DNA of 34,831 nucleotides, taken from assembly GCA_947642555.1 (NCBI GenBank), contig CANRSX010000046.1, positions 1 to 34,831 on the forward strand. The letters are read 5' to 3'. A program made the position numbers and the translations under genes. Source of the stretch: an uncultured Roseburia sp. Lineage in GTDB: Bacteria > Bacillota > Clostridia > Lachnospirales > Lachnospiraceae. The stretch's first letter is position 1, and each line of letters starts with the position of its first letter. Under the pieces are notes generated by a model that was not told where the DNA came from, ran no database searches, and was given only the letters and a program-made list of their open reading frames with translations. This document shows positions 8,096 to 16,954 of the stretch, in pieces.

Positions 8096-9043
8096 TTATC
8101 CAATCCCAAGACGTGCCAGTTCCTCATCCAGCTGTCTGATCTCTTCCTCCGCCAGCTCCCACTCGAAGGCCTGGCAGTTGTTCTTCGCATGGCGCACATC
8201 CCGGGCGCCGATCAGCGCGGATCCCACATAAGGCTTCTGCGTGCTCCAGTTGATGGCAACCTCCGCCGTCGTGCGGCCGTGCTTCTCCGCGATCTGATCC
8301 ATGACCTTTAATAATTCCATCGTTTTCGAGAATTTCGGTTCCCGGAAAAAGTCATAGAATGTGACCCTGTAGTCATTTTTGTCATACTCCGGCATGGAAC
8401 GGATCGCACCGGAAAGGATCCCGGCCCCGAGGGAACCGTAGGTCATGGAATCAATTCCCCTCTCGTATCCCCACTTTATGACTTCTGATGAACTCATATC
8501 CACCATGGAAAACGGCGGCTGCTGCACATCAATCTGCCCGTATTTCTGCGCTTCTTCGATCTGTTCGATGCTGAAATTGGACACCCCGATAAAGCGGATC
8601 GCACCCTCTTTTTTCAGCCGGTTCAGCGCATCCATCGTCTCGCTGATGGGCGTCGTCACGTCCGGCCAGTGGCAGAAATAAAAGTCCAGATAATCTGTTT
8701 TTAGATTCATCAGGGAGCTCTGCACCTCCCGCATGATTTCCGCATAGCTCAGATTCTTCACCGTGCCCAGAGGATACCGGGGCGCGATCCCCGTCTTGGT
8801 GGAGATCAGGATCTGGTCCCGCGGGATGTCCCGCAGCGCTTCCCCCACAATCTGCTCGGACGCGCCGTTTCCGTATACAGGCGCCGTGTCGATGAGATTC
8901 ACGCCATTGTCAATCATCTCATGAATGGCAGAGATCGCGCCCTGTCTGTCCACCCTGCCAAAATTCACCCCGCCGATGGCCCAGGTCCCGATTCCAAGCT
9001 CCGAGACCTTTACCCCGGCATTCTGAAACTGTTTATATCTCAT
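8096..9043 (-). CDS. Aldo/keto reductase
   Basis: A 315-residue NADP-dependent oxidoreductase of the AKR superfamily (TIM barrel). The catalytic tetrad is complete: Asp52 and Tyr57 (DTAPVYGNG), Lys83 (ISTKTG) and His125 (FCHWPD), with GVSNFS further on and a cofactor-binding C-terminal part (SALIGARDVRHAKNN). The chosen ATG at 9041-9043 (MRYKQFQ) has GAGGAG 9 nt upstream; an open extension further upstream would run into the esterase gene. It lies between the esterase and isomerase genes, so it probably reduces or oxidises a carbonyl of the sugar or of an aldehyde released by the pathway, for example lactaldehyde or glycolaldehyde formed by the aldolase. That substrate is inference. Confidence 0.9.
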   Translation of the reverse strand: MRYKQFQNAGVKVSELGIGTWAIGGVNFGRVDRQGAISAIHEMIDNGVNLIDTAPVYGNGASEQIVGEALRDIPRDQILISTKTGIAPRYPLGTVKNLSYAEIMREVQSSLMNLKTDYLDFYFCHWPDVTTPISETMDALNRLKKEGAIRFIGVSNFSIEQIEEAQKYGQIDVQQPPFSMVDMSSSEVIKWGYERGIDSMTYGSLGAGILSGAIRSMPEYDKNDYRVTFYDFFREPKFSKTMELLKVMDQIAEKHGRTTAEVAINWSTQKPYVGSALIGARDVRHAKNNCQAFEWELAEEEIRQLDEELARLGIG

Positions 9044-9083
9044 TCTGACTTTCTCCTCTCTGTCTGCTTTACAGGCTCCGGCA

Positions 9084-9893
9084 TCAGATCTGCCGCAGCC
9101 CTTTTTCCGCATAACCGTCCGTCCGCGGAATCCATTTTAAAAACTCCTCCACCTGCAGATTCCAGAACCGCCACACATGGGCAAATCCAGGGACGGACAC
9201 CCATGTGACATCCGCATGATGCTCTCTTAATACATGCATAAGTTCTACATTTGACTCATACAGGGAGTCATCCTCTCCACAGGCAATATAGAGCGGCGCT
9301 ACTTTCTTTCCCTCCCTGAAAGCCGTCTTTGCAAGCCAGATCATATCAAACGGACCCTGTGCATACTTTTCTTCCCGCTCTGAATCATTCACAGTATCTG
9401 CCGGCAGCATTGTCGCGGAAAACGATCCGATGGCGGCATAGCGCTCCGGATGCGTCAGCCCATGGAGCAGTGCACCGTATCCTCCCATGGAAAGCCCTGC
9501 GATATAGCTGTGCTCCGGCGCTCCGGATATGGGGAAATAATTTGTCACGAATTCCGGCACTTCCCTGGATACAAATTCAAAAAATCTGTCTTCACCGTCC
9601 ATATCGCGATAATATTTGTTTTCCCCGGAAATCATCACCACCGCTATGTTGTGCTCCTCCGCAAATAATTCTATATTGGTATAGCCGCGCCACTGGGCAT
9701 GATTGTTTCCCATCCCGTGCATCAGATACAGCACCGGATACTCCTCCTTTACCGCATGGCTTAAGGCCGAGGTATTCCCGTTTTCCTCCATGGCCGCCAG
9801 CGTCTCCGGAATCGTGGCGCTCGGTATGATTACCGTGATATCCACCGTTCTCACAAGCACATACGAAATCACATTACACTGAAATACTGCCAT
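9084..9893 (-). CDS. Esterase D / CE1-like alpha/beta hydrolase
   Basis: A 269-residue serine esterase. The oxyanion segment is in VLYLMHGMGNNHAQW (about 54-68), the nucleophile Ser135 is in AGLSMGGYGALL, the acid is Asp208 or Asp209 in CGEDDSLYESN, and the base is His239 in GFAHVWRFWN. This matches the esterase D/tributyrin esterase and acetyl-xylan-esterase (CE1-like) group that removes acetyl or feruloyl groups from sugars. There is no signal peptide, so it acts in the cytoplasm on imported oligosaccharides. It starts inside the end of the MFS gene (20-bp overlap), with AGGGGG about 8 nt before the ATG, so it is translationally coupled to transport. Confidence 0.87.
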   Translation of the reverse strand: MAVFQCNVISYVLVRTVDITVIIPSATIPETLAAMEENGNTSALSHAVKEEYPVLYLMHGMGNNHAQWRGYTNIELFAEEHNIAVVMISGENKYYRDMDGEDRFFEFVSREVPEFVTNYFPISGAPEHSYIAGLSMGGYGALLHGLTHPERYAAIGSFSATMLPADTVNDSEREEKYAQGPFDMIWLAKTAFREGKKVAPLYIACGEDDSLYESNVELMHVLREHHADVTWVSVPGFAHVWRFWNLQVEEFLKWIPRTDGYAEKGLRQI

Positions 9894-11076
9894 CCACAGT
9901 TCCCCCTTTCTTATTCTGTTTCTGCAAATACCGATCCAGCCACATCGCAGCCGCCCCCAGCGCCAGTATCATCACACTCACGACCCGAAAACCCGCTCGG
10001 ATCCCGAAATTCTCCGCCAGCATTCCCCCTGCCAGGCTTCCAAAGATACATCCAATCCCGCTCTGGACCAGCGCCAGCAGACTCTGCCCCTGGGAGATTC
10101 TCCCTGCAAGCACATGCTCGCTGATATACATCACGCAGGAAAAATAGCAGATCATATAGGTAGGTCCCTGCAGCAGCTGCGCTAAGGTCATCAGATAAAT
10201 ATTCCCGCCCGATACCAGCAGCAGACGCAGTGCGCAGAGCAGAATTGTCATGGGAAGCAGCTGCATGATGGAAAATCTTTTCTGGATACGGCTCATCAGT
10301 AAGAGCACCGGAACCTCGCTTAAGGCGGAAATGCAGTTCATAATCCCGATCGTTCCATTGTCAAATCCCAGGCTGATCAGATACACGCTGAAAAACGTGC
10401 CGTGATAATTCAGTCCGACATGCATCGCAAACACGAATAATAAAACCGCTATGATCTGCCTGCTGTCAAACAGTTCCTGTTTCCGGCGGATCTGCTCTTT
10501 TGCCCCGCCTGCTTTTTCACGTGCCGGCTCTGATATCCTTCCCGGCTCATCCTTTAAGGTTGTACAGCAAAGGAGGAACAAAAGAAAGCTCGCGCAGCTG
10601 ATCTTAAAAATAACGGAATAGTGATCCTTTACCAGACGCCCGATCAGGATCACGGTAACCGCATAGGTGATCGTTCCGCACATCCGGATATAAGAAAAAT
10701 CCGCATGCGCCAGTTTCGCGGCTCTGACCACCAGCGCATCGCTTAGCGGCAGCAGCGCGCTGAAAAAAGACGCGTAAAGCAGGATCCCGGCCAGACACTG
10801 AACAAATGTACCGGCACGGGAAAACAAAAGGATCGAGCCGGCGCATCCGATACACAGCAGCATGATCACAGTCCTCCGCTTTCCTGTCCGGTCGCTGATG
10901 TAAGCCCATACCGGCTGTATCAGCAGGGATGAGAGCGGGATTACCGCCGCGAGAATCCCGACCTGGCTCTCACTCATCCCGATGGACGTATAATAGGCGC
11001 CGATAAATGGCTGAAAGACTGCCGTCGTCACCCAGTACATACCATTTACCGCAAAAAGGTTCCACTTCCCTTTCAT
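9874..11076 (-). CDS. MFS transporter (LacY/MFS_1-like)
   Basis: A 400-residue, 12-helix major facilitator transporter. It opens with a helix containing FAVNGMYWVTTAVFQPFIGAY and carries the loop 2-3 motif YISDRTGKRRT typical of MFS proteins. A charged central loop (about 185-210) parts two six-helix halves. The N-terminus (MKGKWNLFAVNG) resembles the LacY/nucleoside-symporter branch that imports sugars with protons. The ATG at 11074-11076 is preceded directly by an in-frame GTG (11077-11079) that could also be used; the AGGGG lies about 15 nt upstream, so initiation may be weak. It follows the binding-protein gene after a strong stem-loop and overlaps the esterase gene. A second uptake route for the same or a smaller sugar is likely. 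Confidence 0.87.
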   Translation of the reverse strand: MKGKWNLFAVNGMYWVTTAVFQPFIGAYYTSIGMSESQVGILAAVIPLSSLLIQPVWAYISDRTGKRRTVIMLLCIGCAGSILLFSRAGTFVQCLAGILLYASFFSALLPLSDALVVRAAKLAHADFSYIRMCGTITYAVTVILIGRLVKDHYSVIFKISCASFLLFLLCCTTLKDEPGRISEPAREKAGGAKEQIRRKQELFDSRQIIAVLLFVFAMHVGLNYHGTFFSVYLISLGFDNGTIGIMNCISALSEVPVLLLMSRIQKRFSIMQLLPMTILLCALRLLLVSGGNIYLMTLAQLLQGPTYMICYFSCVMYISEHVLAGRISQGQSLLALVQSGIGCIFGSLAGGMLAENFGIRAGFRVVSVMILALGAAAMWLDRYLQKQNKKGGTVDGSISV

Positions 11077-11118
11077 CACATCATTCCCGTTCCCCTTCCA
11101 GCTTCCATTTACAGGAAG

Positions 11119-11157
11119 CCGGCCGCACCGGCAGAGATCTCTGCCGGCCGCGGCCGG
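11119..11157 (-). other. Long GC-rich stem-loop after the binding-protein gene
   Basis: Two nested perfect inverted repeats: an outer 8-bp pair (11119-11126 with 11150-11157) and an inner 20-bp palindrome centred on AGATCT (11128-11147). It begins 10 bp after the solute-binding-protein stop on the transcribed strand, and no U-run follows in the direction of transcription. That suits an mRNA-stabilising 3' structure or partial terminator that keeps binding-protein expression above that of the downstream genes. Confidence 0.7.
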
Positions 11158-11166
11158 TTTTCTCCA

Positions 11167-12552
11167 TTACTTTCCGATTGCCGCAAAGTCAGCGTCCAGG
11201 CTTTCCGCCAGCCCGTCCACGTCCAGTGTGTCCTCCATCACATAATTGGTCAGCGTCTCGTACGTAAGCTGCTGATATTCACTCGTAAAGAGCTTCACGG
11301 AAGCGGTACTCCACACCTTCTCATACGCCATGATCTCCGACAGCGGCTCCGAGAAGGATAAATCCACTCCCTCCACCGTGGAAAGCTTTGACGCATGGTT
11401 CGCAAAGGACTGTCCGGACTCCAGCGAGCACATGAAATTGATGAATTTCTTTCCTGCCTCCAGCTTATCCGGATCCTGACTGTTATACAGGCAGAACCCG
11501 TTGCCGGGACGCATCTGCATCGTGACTTCATCCGGGTTATTGGTCGTCGGATAAGCAAACACGCCGACTTTGATATCCGGGTTCTTGCCTGTCACACCGT
11601 CGATGGTCCAGGAGCCGTTTAAGATCATAGCCGCCTCTCCGTTTGCCATCATATTCTGCGCGGTATCCCAGTTTGTCCCGAAGGGATCGTCGCCCCAGTA
11701 TTTCTTCTCGTCATAAAACTGCTGCACAAATCCCTTCCAGGCCGCGTCATCCGAGAAGCTGGAGGATAAATCCATCTTCTTCGTCCACCACTCGTCATCT
11801 CCGTACCACGGGCTGGCGATAATATCAAAATGGCACTGTGTACACCACTGCTCCTGGTAGCCTGCCGCGATGGGCTGTATCCCGTTTTCCAGTAAGGTAT
11901 CGCACACTTTGATAAACTCGTCATGTGTCTTCGGAACCTCCAGGCCGTATTCCTCGAACATGTCCTTGTTATAGAACACCGCATACGCATTCTGATCCGT
12001 TGAAATCGCATACTGCTTTCCGTCCACCTGGCCTGCCGGAAGAACCTCCGGATCAATATTGGAAAGGCCCTCCATTCCCGTCAGGTCATACAGATGTCCG
12101 GCATCGCCGTATTCTTTATAGTAAGCGTAGCCGCCCAGGTCAAAGATCATCGGCGCATCGTCCGACGCGATCTTGGTCTTTAAGGTCTGGTCATAAGAAT
12201 CCGCGCCCAGTACCTCTGTCGTGACTTTGATATTCGGATTTTCCGCCTCAAATTTCGTAATAATGTCATCCACCCAGGCCTGAATCCCGGCTTCCTGGAA
12301 GTGATGCATCCAGGTGATCTCAATCACCTTCCCGTCCGACGCGCCGCCCGATCCGGCATCCGATGCAGACCCACCGGCACTGTCTGAACCGTCGGCACTG
12401 CCTGCAGAGCTGTCGCTGCCAGCTCCGGCATCCGCGGCATTTCCCGCTCCGCCCGCATCCGGCTGTTTTTCGTCTCCGCCCCCGCCGCAGCCGGCAAATA
12501 ATCCGGCCGCCATGGTAAGCACCAGCAGTGTCGCAACAACTTTTTTCTTCAT
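11167..12552 (-). CDS. Sugar ABC transporter substrate-binding lipoprotein
   Basis: A 461-residue extracellular solute-binding protein of family 1 (MalE-like). The N-terminus is a lipoprotein signal (MKKKVVATLL...LFAGC, lipidated Cys22), followed by a 45-residue linker made almost only of Gly, Ala, Ser and Asp that spaces the domain from the membrane. The mature domain starts near residue 73 (IEITWMHHFQEAGIQAW) and has the usual hinge elements, for example YAISTDQNAYAVFYNKDMF and MANGEAAMILNGSW. GAGGAGGAG precedes the ATG. It lies 100 bp after the second permease gene and is followed by a strong stem-loop. It would capture an oligosaccharide outside the cell. Confidence 0.93.
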   Translation of the reverse strand: MKKKVVATLLVLTMAAGLFAGCGGGGDEKQPDAGGAGNAADAGAGSDSSAGSADGSDSAGGSASDAGSGGASDGKVIEITWMHHFQEAGIQAWVDDIITKFEAENPNIKVTTEVLGADSYDQTLKTKIASDDAPMIFDLGGYAYYKEYGDAGHLYDLTGMEGLSNIDPEVLPAGQVDGKQYAISTDQNAYAVFYNKDMFEEYGLEVPKTHDEFIKVCDTLLENGIQPIAAGYQEQWCTQCHFDIIASPWYGDDEWWTKKMDLSSSFSDDAAWKGFVQQFYDEKKYWGDDPFGTNWDTAQNMMANGEAAMILNGSWTIDGVTGKNPDIKVGVFAYPTTNNPDEVTMQMRPGNGFCLYNSQDPDKLEAGKKFINFMCSLESGQSFANHASKLSTVEGVDLSFSEPLSEIMAYEKVWSTASVKLFTSEYQQLTYETLTNYVMEDTLDVDGLAESLDADFAAIGK

Positions 12553-12652
12553 GTTTCTCCTCCTCTTTTAAAAGAATATGTGTATAGGTTCCAGGAGTCC
12601 GGTTTTGCGGTACCCGGATCCCGGTCGAAAATCCCGCGGCAGTCAGGATGCG

Positions 12653-13504
12653 TCAGCTCTTGACCGCCCCCGCGGAAATTCCTTCGATTAAATATTTCTG
12701 CGCCCCGATGAAGAACAGGATCACCGGCATCATGCAGAGAATGGAGGCCGCAAAAGCCATCCCGTAATTCGCCGTGTACTGGCCGAAGAAATAAAACTGC
12801 TTGACGGTCAGGGTCCGCACCTCCTCCTTCTGTAACAGGATCAGCGCCACATTAAAGTCGTTCCACAGCCACATGACGTGCAGTGCGGCAACTGTCGCGG
12901 TGATCGGCTTTAACAGCGGAAATACGATCCGGAAAAAGGTCCGGTAGGGCCCGCAGCCGTCGATTAACGCCGCCTCCTCCAACTCCCTGGGCACCGATTT
13001 CACAAAGCCCACGAACAGGAAGGTCGCATAGGCGATACTCATACCCGTCAGCATCAGAATCATCCCGAAGAGATTATTCTGAAGATTCAGGGATTTAAAC
13101 ACCTTATACACCGGAATCATCAGAATCTGGAACGGAATCATCAGGGAAGCCAGGTAAAAACGGTCCAGATACCGGAACACTCTTCTGTCCGACGATCCCC
13201 TTGCAATCGCATAGCCCCCCATCGCGCTGCACAGCACGATCAGAACCACAGAGGGGAAGGTCACGATACAGCTGTTGACCAGGGATCTTGAGAATCCGCT
13301 CTTTTCCATGGCGTCCGCATAATTCTGCCAGTGGGGTGACGACGGCAGCGCCAGCACCGATTTCGCGATCTCGGGTTCTGTTTTCAGTGAAGTGAGAATG
13401 GCAAGCACAATCGGGAAACAGAACACCAGCATAACCAGCAGCGTCACACACGTAATGGCAATGTTTGTAATTTTCTTCTTTCTCGCATAGCTTTTATTTT
13501 TCAC
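12653..13504 (-). CDS. Sugar ABC transporter permease, MalG type
   Basis: A 283-residue inner-membrane permease with six helices. The first lies near residues 13-37 (IAITCVTLLVMLVFCFPIVL). The EAA loop that docks the ATPase is clear: ELEEAALIDGCGPYRTFFRI, ending FPLLKP. It begins at a GTG codon (13502-13504) that overlaps the preceding permease stop as GTGA, a classical coupled start. No ATP-binding subunit gene is present in the locus, so a shared MsmX/MsmK-type ATPase encoded elsewhere is expected to energise it, as in many Firmicute sugar ABC systems. Confidence 0.92.
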   Translation of the reverse strand: MKNKSYARKKKITNIAITCVTLLVMLVFCFPIVLAILTSLKTEPEIAKSVLALPSSPHWQNYADAMEKSGFSRSLVNSCIVTFPSVVLIVLCSAMGGYAIARGSSDRRVFRYLDRFYLASLMIPFQILMIPVYKVFKSLNLQNNLFGMILMLTGMSIAYATFLFVGFVKSVPRELEEAALIDGCGPYRTFFRIVFPLLKPITATVAALHVMWLWNDFNVALILLQKEEVRTLTVKQFYFFGQYTANYGMAFAASILCMMPVILFFIGAQKYLIEGISAGAVKS

Positions 13505-14364
13505 AGCTCCACCTCCCTCTTACGGAAGAAGGTTGATACCACATTTCCGATCAGAATCAGAAACAGCGCGAACAAAAGCGACACTGCCTGGCCATACCCC
13601 GCCTTGCTGTATTTGTACAGGTTCTCATAAATATAGATCGAGATCGTCCGGGACGCTCCCCCCGGTCCACCGCCTGTGCTCGCCAGCGTCATCGCAAATT
13701 CCCGCAGCCAGGAGGTCAGGGTCAGGGTCACGCAGACACTAAAGGACGGCATTAAAAGCGGCAGGGTCACCCTGAAAAATTTCTGGACCGCAGTCGCGCC
13801 GTCCACCGTCGCGGCCTCGTAGAGATCCGTCGGGATGCTCTTTAACCCGGAGAGGTAAATGAGCATATTGATCCCGCAGGAATTCCACAGTCCGATGGCC
13901 GTGATGGCCGGGATTACCAGACTCTTATTTCCCAGCAGATTTTTGATCGCAAAGAGCTGGGAAAACACTTCCCGGTAAATAAAGCCCCAGAGGAAGGAGG
14001 AAAGGATCGCGGAAAAACACACCGGCATAAAGAATATGACCTTGGCGACGCTTCCCAGCTTCGACGACTTCTGGTTCACCAGCAGCGCACAGCTTAATGC
14101 AATGATGTTATTGCCCGTCACGCCCAGCAGTGCGAAAATAAGCGTATTGCGCATCGGCTGCAGGATCCGTTTATCCTGAAACATGTCGATAAAATTTTTA
14201 AAGCCCACGTAATTATAATCCTTCGTGATCCCGTTCCAGTCCGTAAACGCGATGTTGACACCCATGAGAAAGGGGATCAGGATCGCGAAGGCGAAAAAGC
14301 AGAAGCCCGGCAGCGCAAACACATATTTTGATGTCCGAAGAGAAGAAAATTTCTTTTTTCTCAT
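13501..14364 (-). CDS. Sugar ABC transporter permease, MalF type
   Basis: A 287-residue permease with six helices, partner of the MalG-type protein. The first helix is YVFALPGFCFFAFAILIPFL and the EAA loop reads DLYEAATVDGATAVQKFFRV before TLPLLMP. The ATG at 14362-14364 (MRKKKFSS) with AAGGGG about 8 nt upstream is preferred; the frame is open further upstream but would overlap the glycoside hydrolase gene. It lies 16 bp after that gene and overlaps the next permease gene by 4 bp, so all three are one transcription unit. Confidence 0.92.
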   Translation of the reverse strand: MRKKKFSSLRTSKYVFALPGFCFFAFAILIPFLMGVNIAFTDWNGITKDYNYVGFKNFIDMFQDKRILQPMRNTLIFALLGVTGNNIIALSCALLVNQKSSKLGSVAKVIFFMPVCFSAILSSFLWGFIYREVFSQLFAIKNLLGNKSLVIPAITAIGLWNSCGINMLIYLSGLKSIPTDLYEAATVDGATAVQKFFRVTLPLLMPSFSVCVTLTLTSWLREFAMTLASTGGGPGGASRTISIYIYENLYKYSKAGYGQAVSLLFALFLILIGNVVSTFFRKREVEL

Positions 14365-14380
14365 AGCATTCCCCTTTCCG

Positions 14381-15991
14381 CTATACCTCAAGGCGCACAT
14401 GCAGAACCCCGATGTCCGAATCCATCCACAGTCCGGCGTCACACTCGTCCCCGGTGCGGATCCGGTCTGTCACAAATTCATCCTTCTCGTTAAAATGTCC
14501 TTCCTCCAGAGCCAGATATCCCTGATGGCGTCCGCACTGGAAGCTGGAAGAGCGGACTCCGCTGCTCATGCCCTCAATCGTATCCTTCCGGATCAGGTTC
14601 AGGCGGAAGCCCTCGCCGCCAAGCCAGAACTCACCGTTCCCTTTATAGATGATGAGGCCTTTCCCGCGAACCTGGAATACACTGTCATCCCGGTGGTAAT
14701 GATCCGCCGCACGGCTTTCCTCATCCATCCGCGGATTGCAGATCCCCTTATAGTAGATCACCCGTCCATAGAAATCCCCAAAATCGATATATTCATACCC
14801 GGATCCCTCGTACTGTGCCACCGGATAAATCTTTCCTGTCCCGTGATATTCCTCGATCAGCGGCTTCATGGCGGTCAGGATCCGTATCGCATTCCGGTAT
14901 TCCTTCGCGCTCTCACGGAGCTCTCCGTCGTTCGTGATCGCGCTCTCGATACCGAAGAAATGAATTCCGGTCAGCCCGAATTCCGCGATCCCTCTCATGG
15001 TATTCACCGCATTCAGCTCGGTCGCCCCGGATTCCGGAATATAAAGCATATTTCCCGGGATCGCATATTCGCTGCAGACCTTATCATAGGTGCGCGCATC
15101 GGGGAAATAGACATCCGGACAGACCGCATCGATATCCGGCGACAGATGCTTCCACAGATGAAGCACACGTCCCACCGCTCCTCCTGACGGGTAATCCACC
15201 CCGGTCACACGGTTGTACATCTCACCCAGCCACACATTTACGTAAGTAGGAATATCAAACTGTTCCTTTCCCGCTCTGGATACCGCATTGATATAGCTGG
15301 CAAACCCGTATGCCGTGCACATCTCCGCCCCGTAAAATCCGAAGACTTCTCCCCAGCTGCCGCTCTCCTTTGCGCCGTTCTCCGTCCAGAGTCTCTTCTC
15401 GCAGCAGTCCTCTGCCTCCTTAAGCCACCGGATCAGTTCCTCCGGAACCGGGCTCTCATATACACCGTTTCCCAGCTTCGAGTAATCCCTCGGGCTTCCC
15501 AGGGATCCCGGCTCGTTCTCCACCTGCACGCCCAATAGCACATCGTCTGCATGCATTTCCTTTAAGTGCGCCATCAGCTTTGAAAAAGCCCGTTTGTCCG
15601 CCTCCCTGGACGCCTCGCAGTGGGGCGATAAGACTCTCGTCGCATTATGCTGCACGGTTTCCACCCAGATAAAGCGGTCCTTCTGCTCCTTTACCCAGTT
15701 CGGAATATACTGGGACGCCCCGTTCTTCCAGCTGCCGAACCAGAGGATTACCAGCTTTAACCCGTGCTCCCTGGCTCCGTTTACCAGCAGATCGGCCTGA
15801 CTGAAATCATAGGTTCCCTCTTCCGGCTCTAACATGCTCCACCAGACCGGTGACGCGATCGTATTGATCCCCAGCTTCTCCGCCGCGATCCAGGCCTTCT
15901 CCATCGTCTCCTCCGAATAAGAGCTGGAATTGTGCGTCTGTCCCCCAACGGTAAAATATGGTTTTCCGTTCACGCGAAAGATACTGTTCAT
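14381..15991 (-). CDS. GH-A clan glycoside hydrolase (GH35/DUF5597-like)
   Basis: A 536-residue retaining glycosidase with a TIM barrel. The opening FRVNGKPYFTVGGQTHNSSS and TIASPVWWSMLEPEEGTYDF (46-63) are the pattern of GH35 and related beta-galactosidases. The acid/base is likely Glu160 in GVQVENEPGS, and the nucleophile Glu320 in MLYIPESGAT. The last 130 residues are beta-rich, like the extra domain of DUF5597-type GH35 proteins. There is no signal peptide, so it works in the cytoplasm on imported oligosaccharides. GGAG lies about 8 nt before the ATG. It is the first gene after the terminator that closes the two-component unit, so its promoter must lie in 15992-16125 and is the likely target of the adjacent LytTR regulator. 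Beta-galactosidase activity is plausible but unproven. Confidence 0.85.
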   Translation of the reverse strand: MNSIFRVNGKPYFTVGGQTHNSSSYSEETMEKAWIAAEKLGINTIASPVWWSMLEPEEGTYDFSQADLLVNGAREHGLKLVILWFGSWKNGASQYIPNWVKEQKDRFIWVETVQHNATRVLSPHCEASREADKRAFSKLMAHLKEMHADDVLLGVQVENEPGSLGSPRDYSKLGNGVYESPVPEELIRWLKEAEDCCEKRLWTENGAKESGSWGEVFGFYGAEMCTAYGFASYINAVSRAGKEQFDIPTYVNVWLGEMYNRVTGVDYPSGGAVGRVLHLWKHLSPDIDAVCPDVYFPDARTYDKVCSEYAIPGNMLYIPESGATELNAVNTMRGIAEFGLTGIHFFGIESAITNDGELRESAKEYRNAIRILTAMKPLIEEYHGTGKIYPVAQYEGSGYEYIDFGDFYGRVIYYKGICNPRMDEESRAADHYHRDDSVFQVRGKGLIIYKGNGEFWLGGEGFRLNLIRKDTIEGMSSGVRSSSFQCGRHQGYLALEEGHFNEKDEFVTDRIRTGDECDAGLWMDSDIGVLHVRLEV

Positions 15992-16125
15992 GTTTATCTC
16001 CTTCCTGCAATCTGTCGTGTTTTCTTTTGTCCAATTTACCCCTTACACGTCCATTTCCACAATATTTTTTGTACATCTTACACAGATCCGGTTTTATATT
16101 ACAGCCAGTGCCCTTCAACTTTCAC

Positions 16126-16163
16126 AAAAAAAGACGCCCAGCTGCAGCTCACAGCAAGGCGCC
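16126..16163 (-). terminator. Rho-independent terminator after the response regulator
   Basis: On the minus strand a stem of about 11 bp with one mismatch (GGCGCC side at 16158-16163, GGCGTC side at 16133-16138) encloses a short loop and is followed at once by seven T residues (16126-16132). It ends the sensor-regulator transcript 27 bp after the regulator stop and isolates the glycoside hydrolase operon. Confidence 0.8.
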
Positions 16164-16189
16164 TGTTTTTTGGGCAGTCCACATGCCCG

Positions 16190-16924
16190 TCAGATATCCA
16201 GAATCTCCTTAAATCGTTTTAAAAATGTCCTGCTGACAGGTATATCTTCTTTTACCCCTTTCATCCGGACATTATATGTGTAGTTAAACATGGGGTAGAC
16301 CTCCTCGATCTCATTCATATTGATGATATAGGCCTTGTGGCAGCGAAACCAGCCATGATCTCTCAGCTTATCCTCCCAGTATGCCAGGCTGTTTTTTAAC
16401 ACATACTCGCCTTTGGCCGTCACCAGGATCTGCTCACGCAGTACGGTCTTAATCAGCTTTCCCTCCTCCGGCCGGAAGACATAATATTTATTATTCTGCA
16501 TCCCGATGATCCGCAGGACTTCCTCCTTCTTTTCGGAAGACATACTCTCTGTTTCTACAGCCGTATCGATCCGTTCCAGCTTCTCAAGCGCCTTCCGGAT
16601 CTTTGACGTTGTGACCGGCTTTAAAATATAATCCACCGCATTTACCCGAAATGCCTCCAGGGCGTACTGTTCATAGGCAGTGATAAAAATCAGCTTCATC
16701 GCCGGATCCAGCGCAAAAATCCGCTCTGCCAGCTCCAGCCCGTTCATCTCCGGCATGGAGATGTCGGCAAAAATCAGGTTTGCATCCTTCTCCCGAAAGC
16801 ACGCGAGCACTTCGGCCGGACTGTCCGTCTCAAGCACCACCTCCACGTTCGGGAACTGCTGTAAAATGCTGCTCAGATGACGCAGCAGCATTTCCTCATC
16901 GTCCAGCAGAATTACCTTTAACAT
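16190..16924 (-). CDS. LytTR-family response regulator
   Basis: A 244-residue regulator with an N-terminal receiver and a C-terminal LytTR DNA-binding domain. In the receiver, Asp9 and Asp10 (LLDDEE), the phosphoacceptor Asp54 (IFADISMPEMNG) and Lys102 (DYILKPV) are intact. The LytTR part runs from about 140 to the end (WFRCHKAYIINMNEIEEVYP). The ATG at 16922-16924 (MLKVILLDD) stands 7 nt behind GGAGG and is preferred over the ATG two codons earlier, which would abut the GGAGG. It follows the large sensor kinase after 30 bp and is probably phosphorylated by it. The neighbouring sugar operon is the obvious target. Confidence 0.92.
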   Translation of the reverse strand: MLKVILLDDEEMLLRHLSSILQQFPNVEVVLETDSPAEVLACFREKDANLIFADISMPEMNGLELAERIFALDPAMKLIFITAYEQYALEAFRVNAVDYILKPVTTSKIRKALEKLERIDTAVETESMSSEKKEEVLRIIGMQNNKYYVFRPEEGKLIKTVLREQILVTAKGEYVLKNSLAYWEDKLRDHGWFRCHKAYIINMNEIEEVYPMFNYTYNVRMKGVKEDIPVSRTFLKRFKEILDI

Positions 16925-16954
16925 ACTCATCCCTCCTCTTCCTGAAAAGTCTGA

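Noticed and set aside
16000..16125. LytTR-type direct-repeat operator upstream of the glycoside hydrolase
   Set aside because: Two GTGTAAG copies can be found, but 35 bp apart and without the usual spacing. This was too weak to list as a site, although regulation here is expected.
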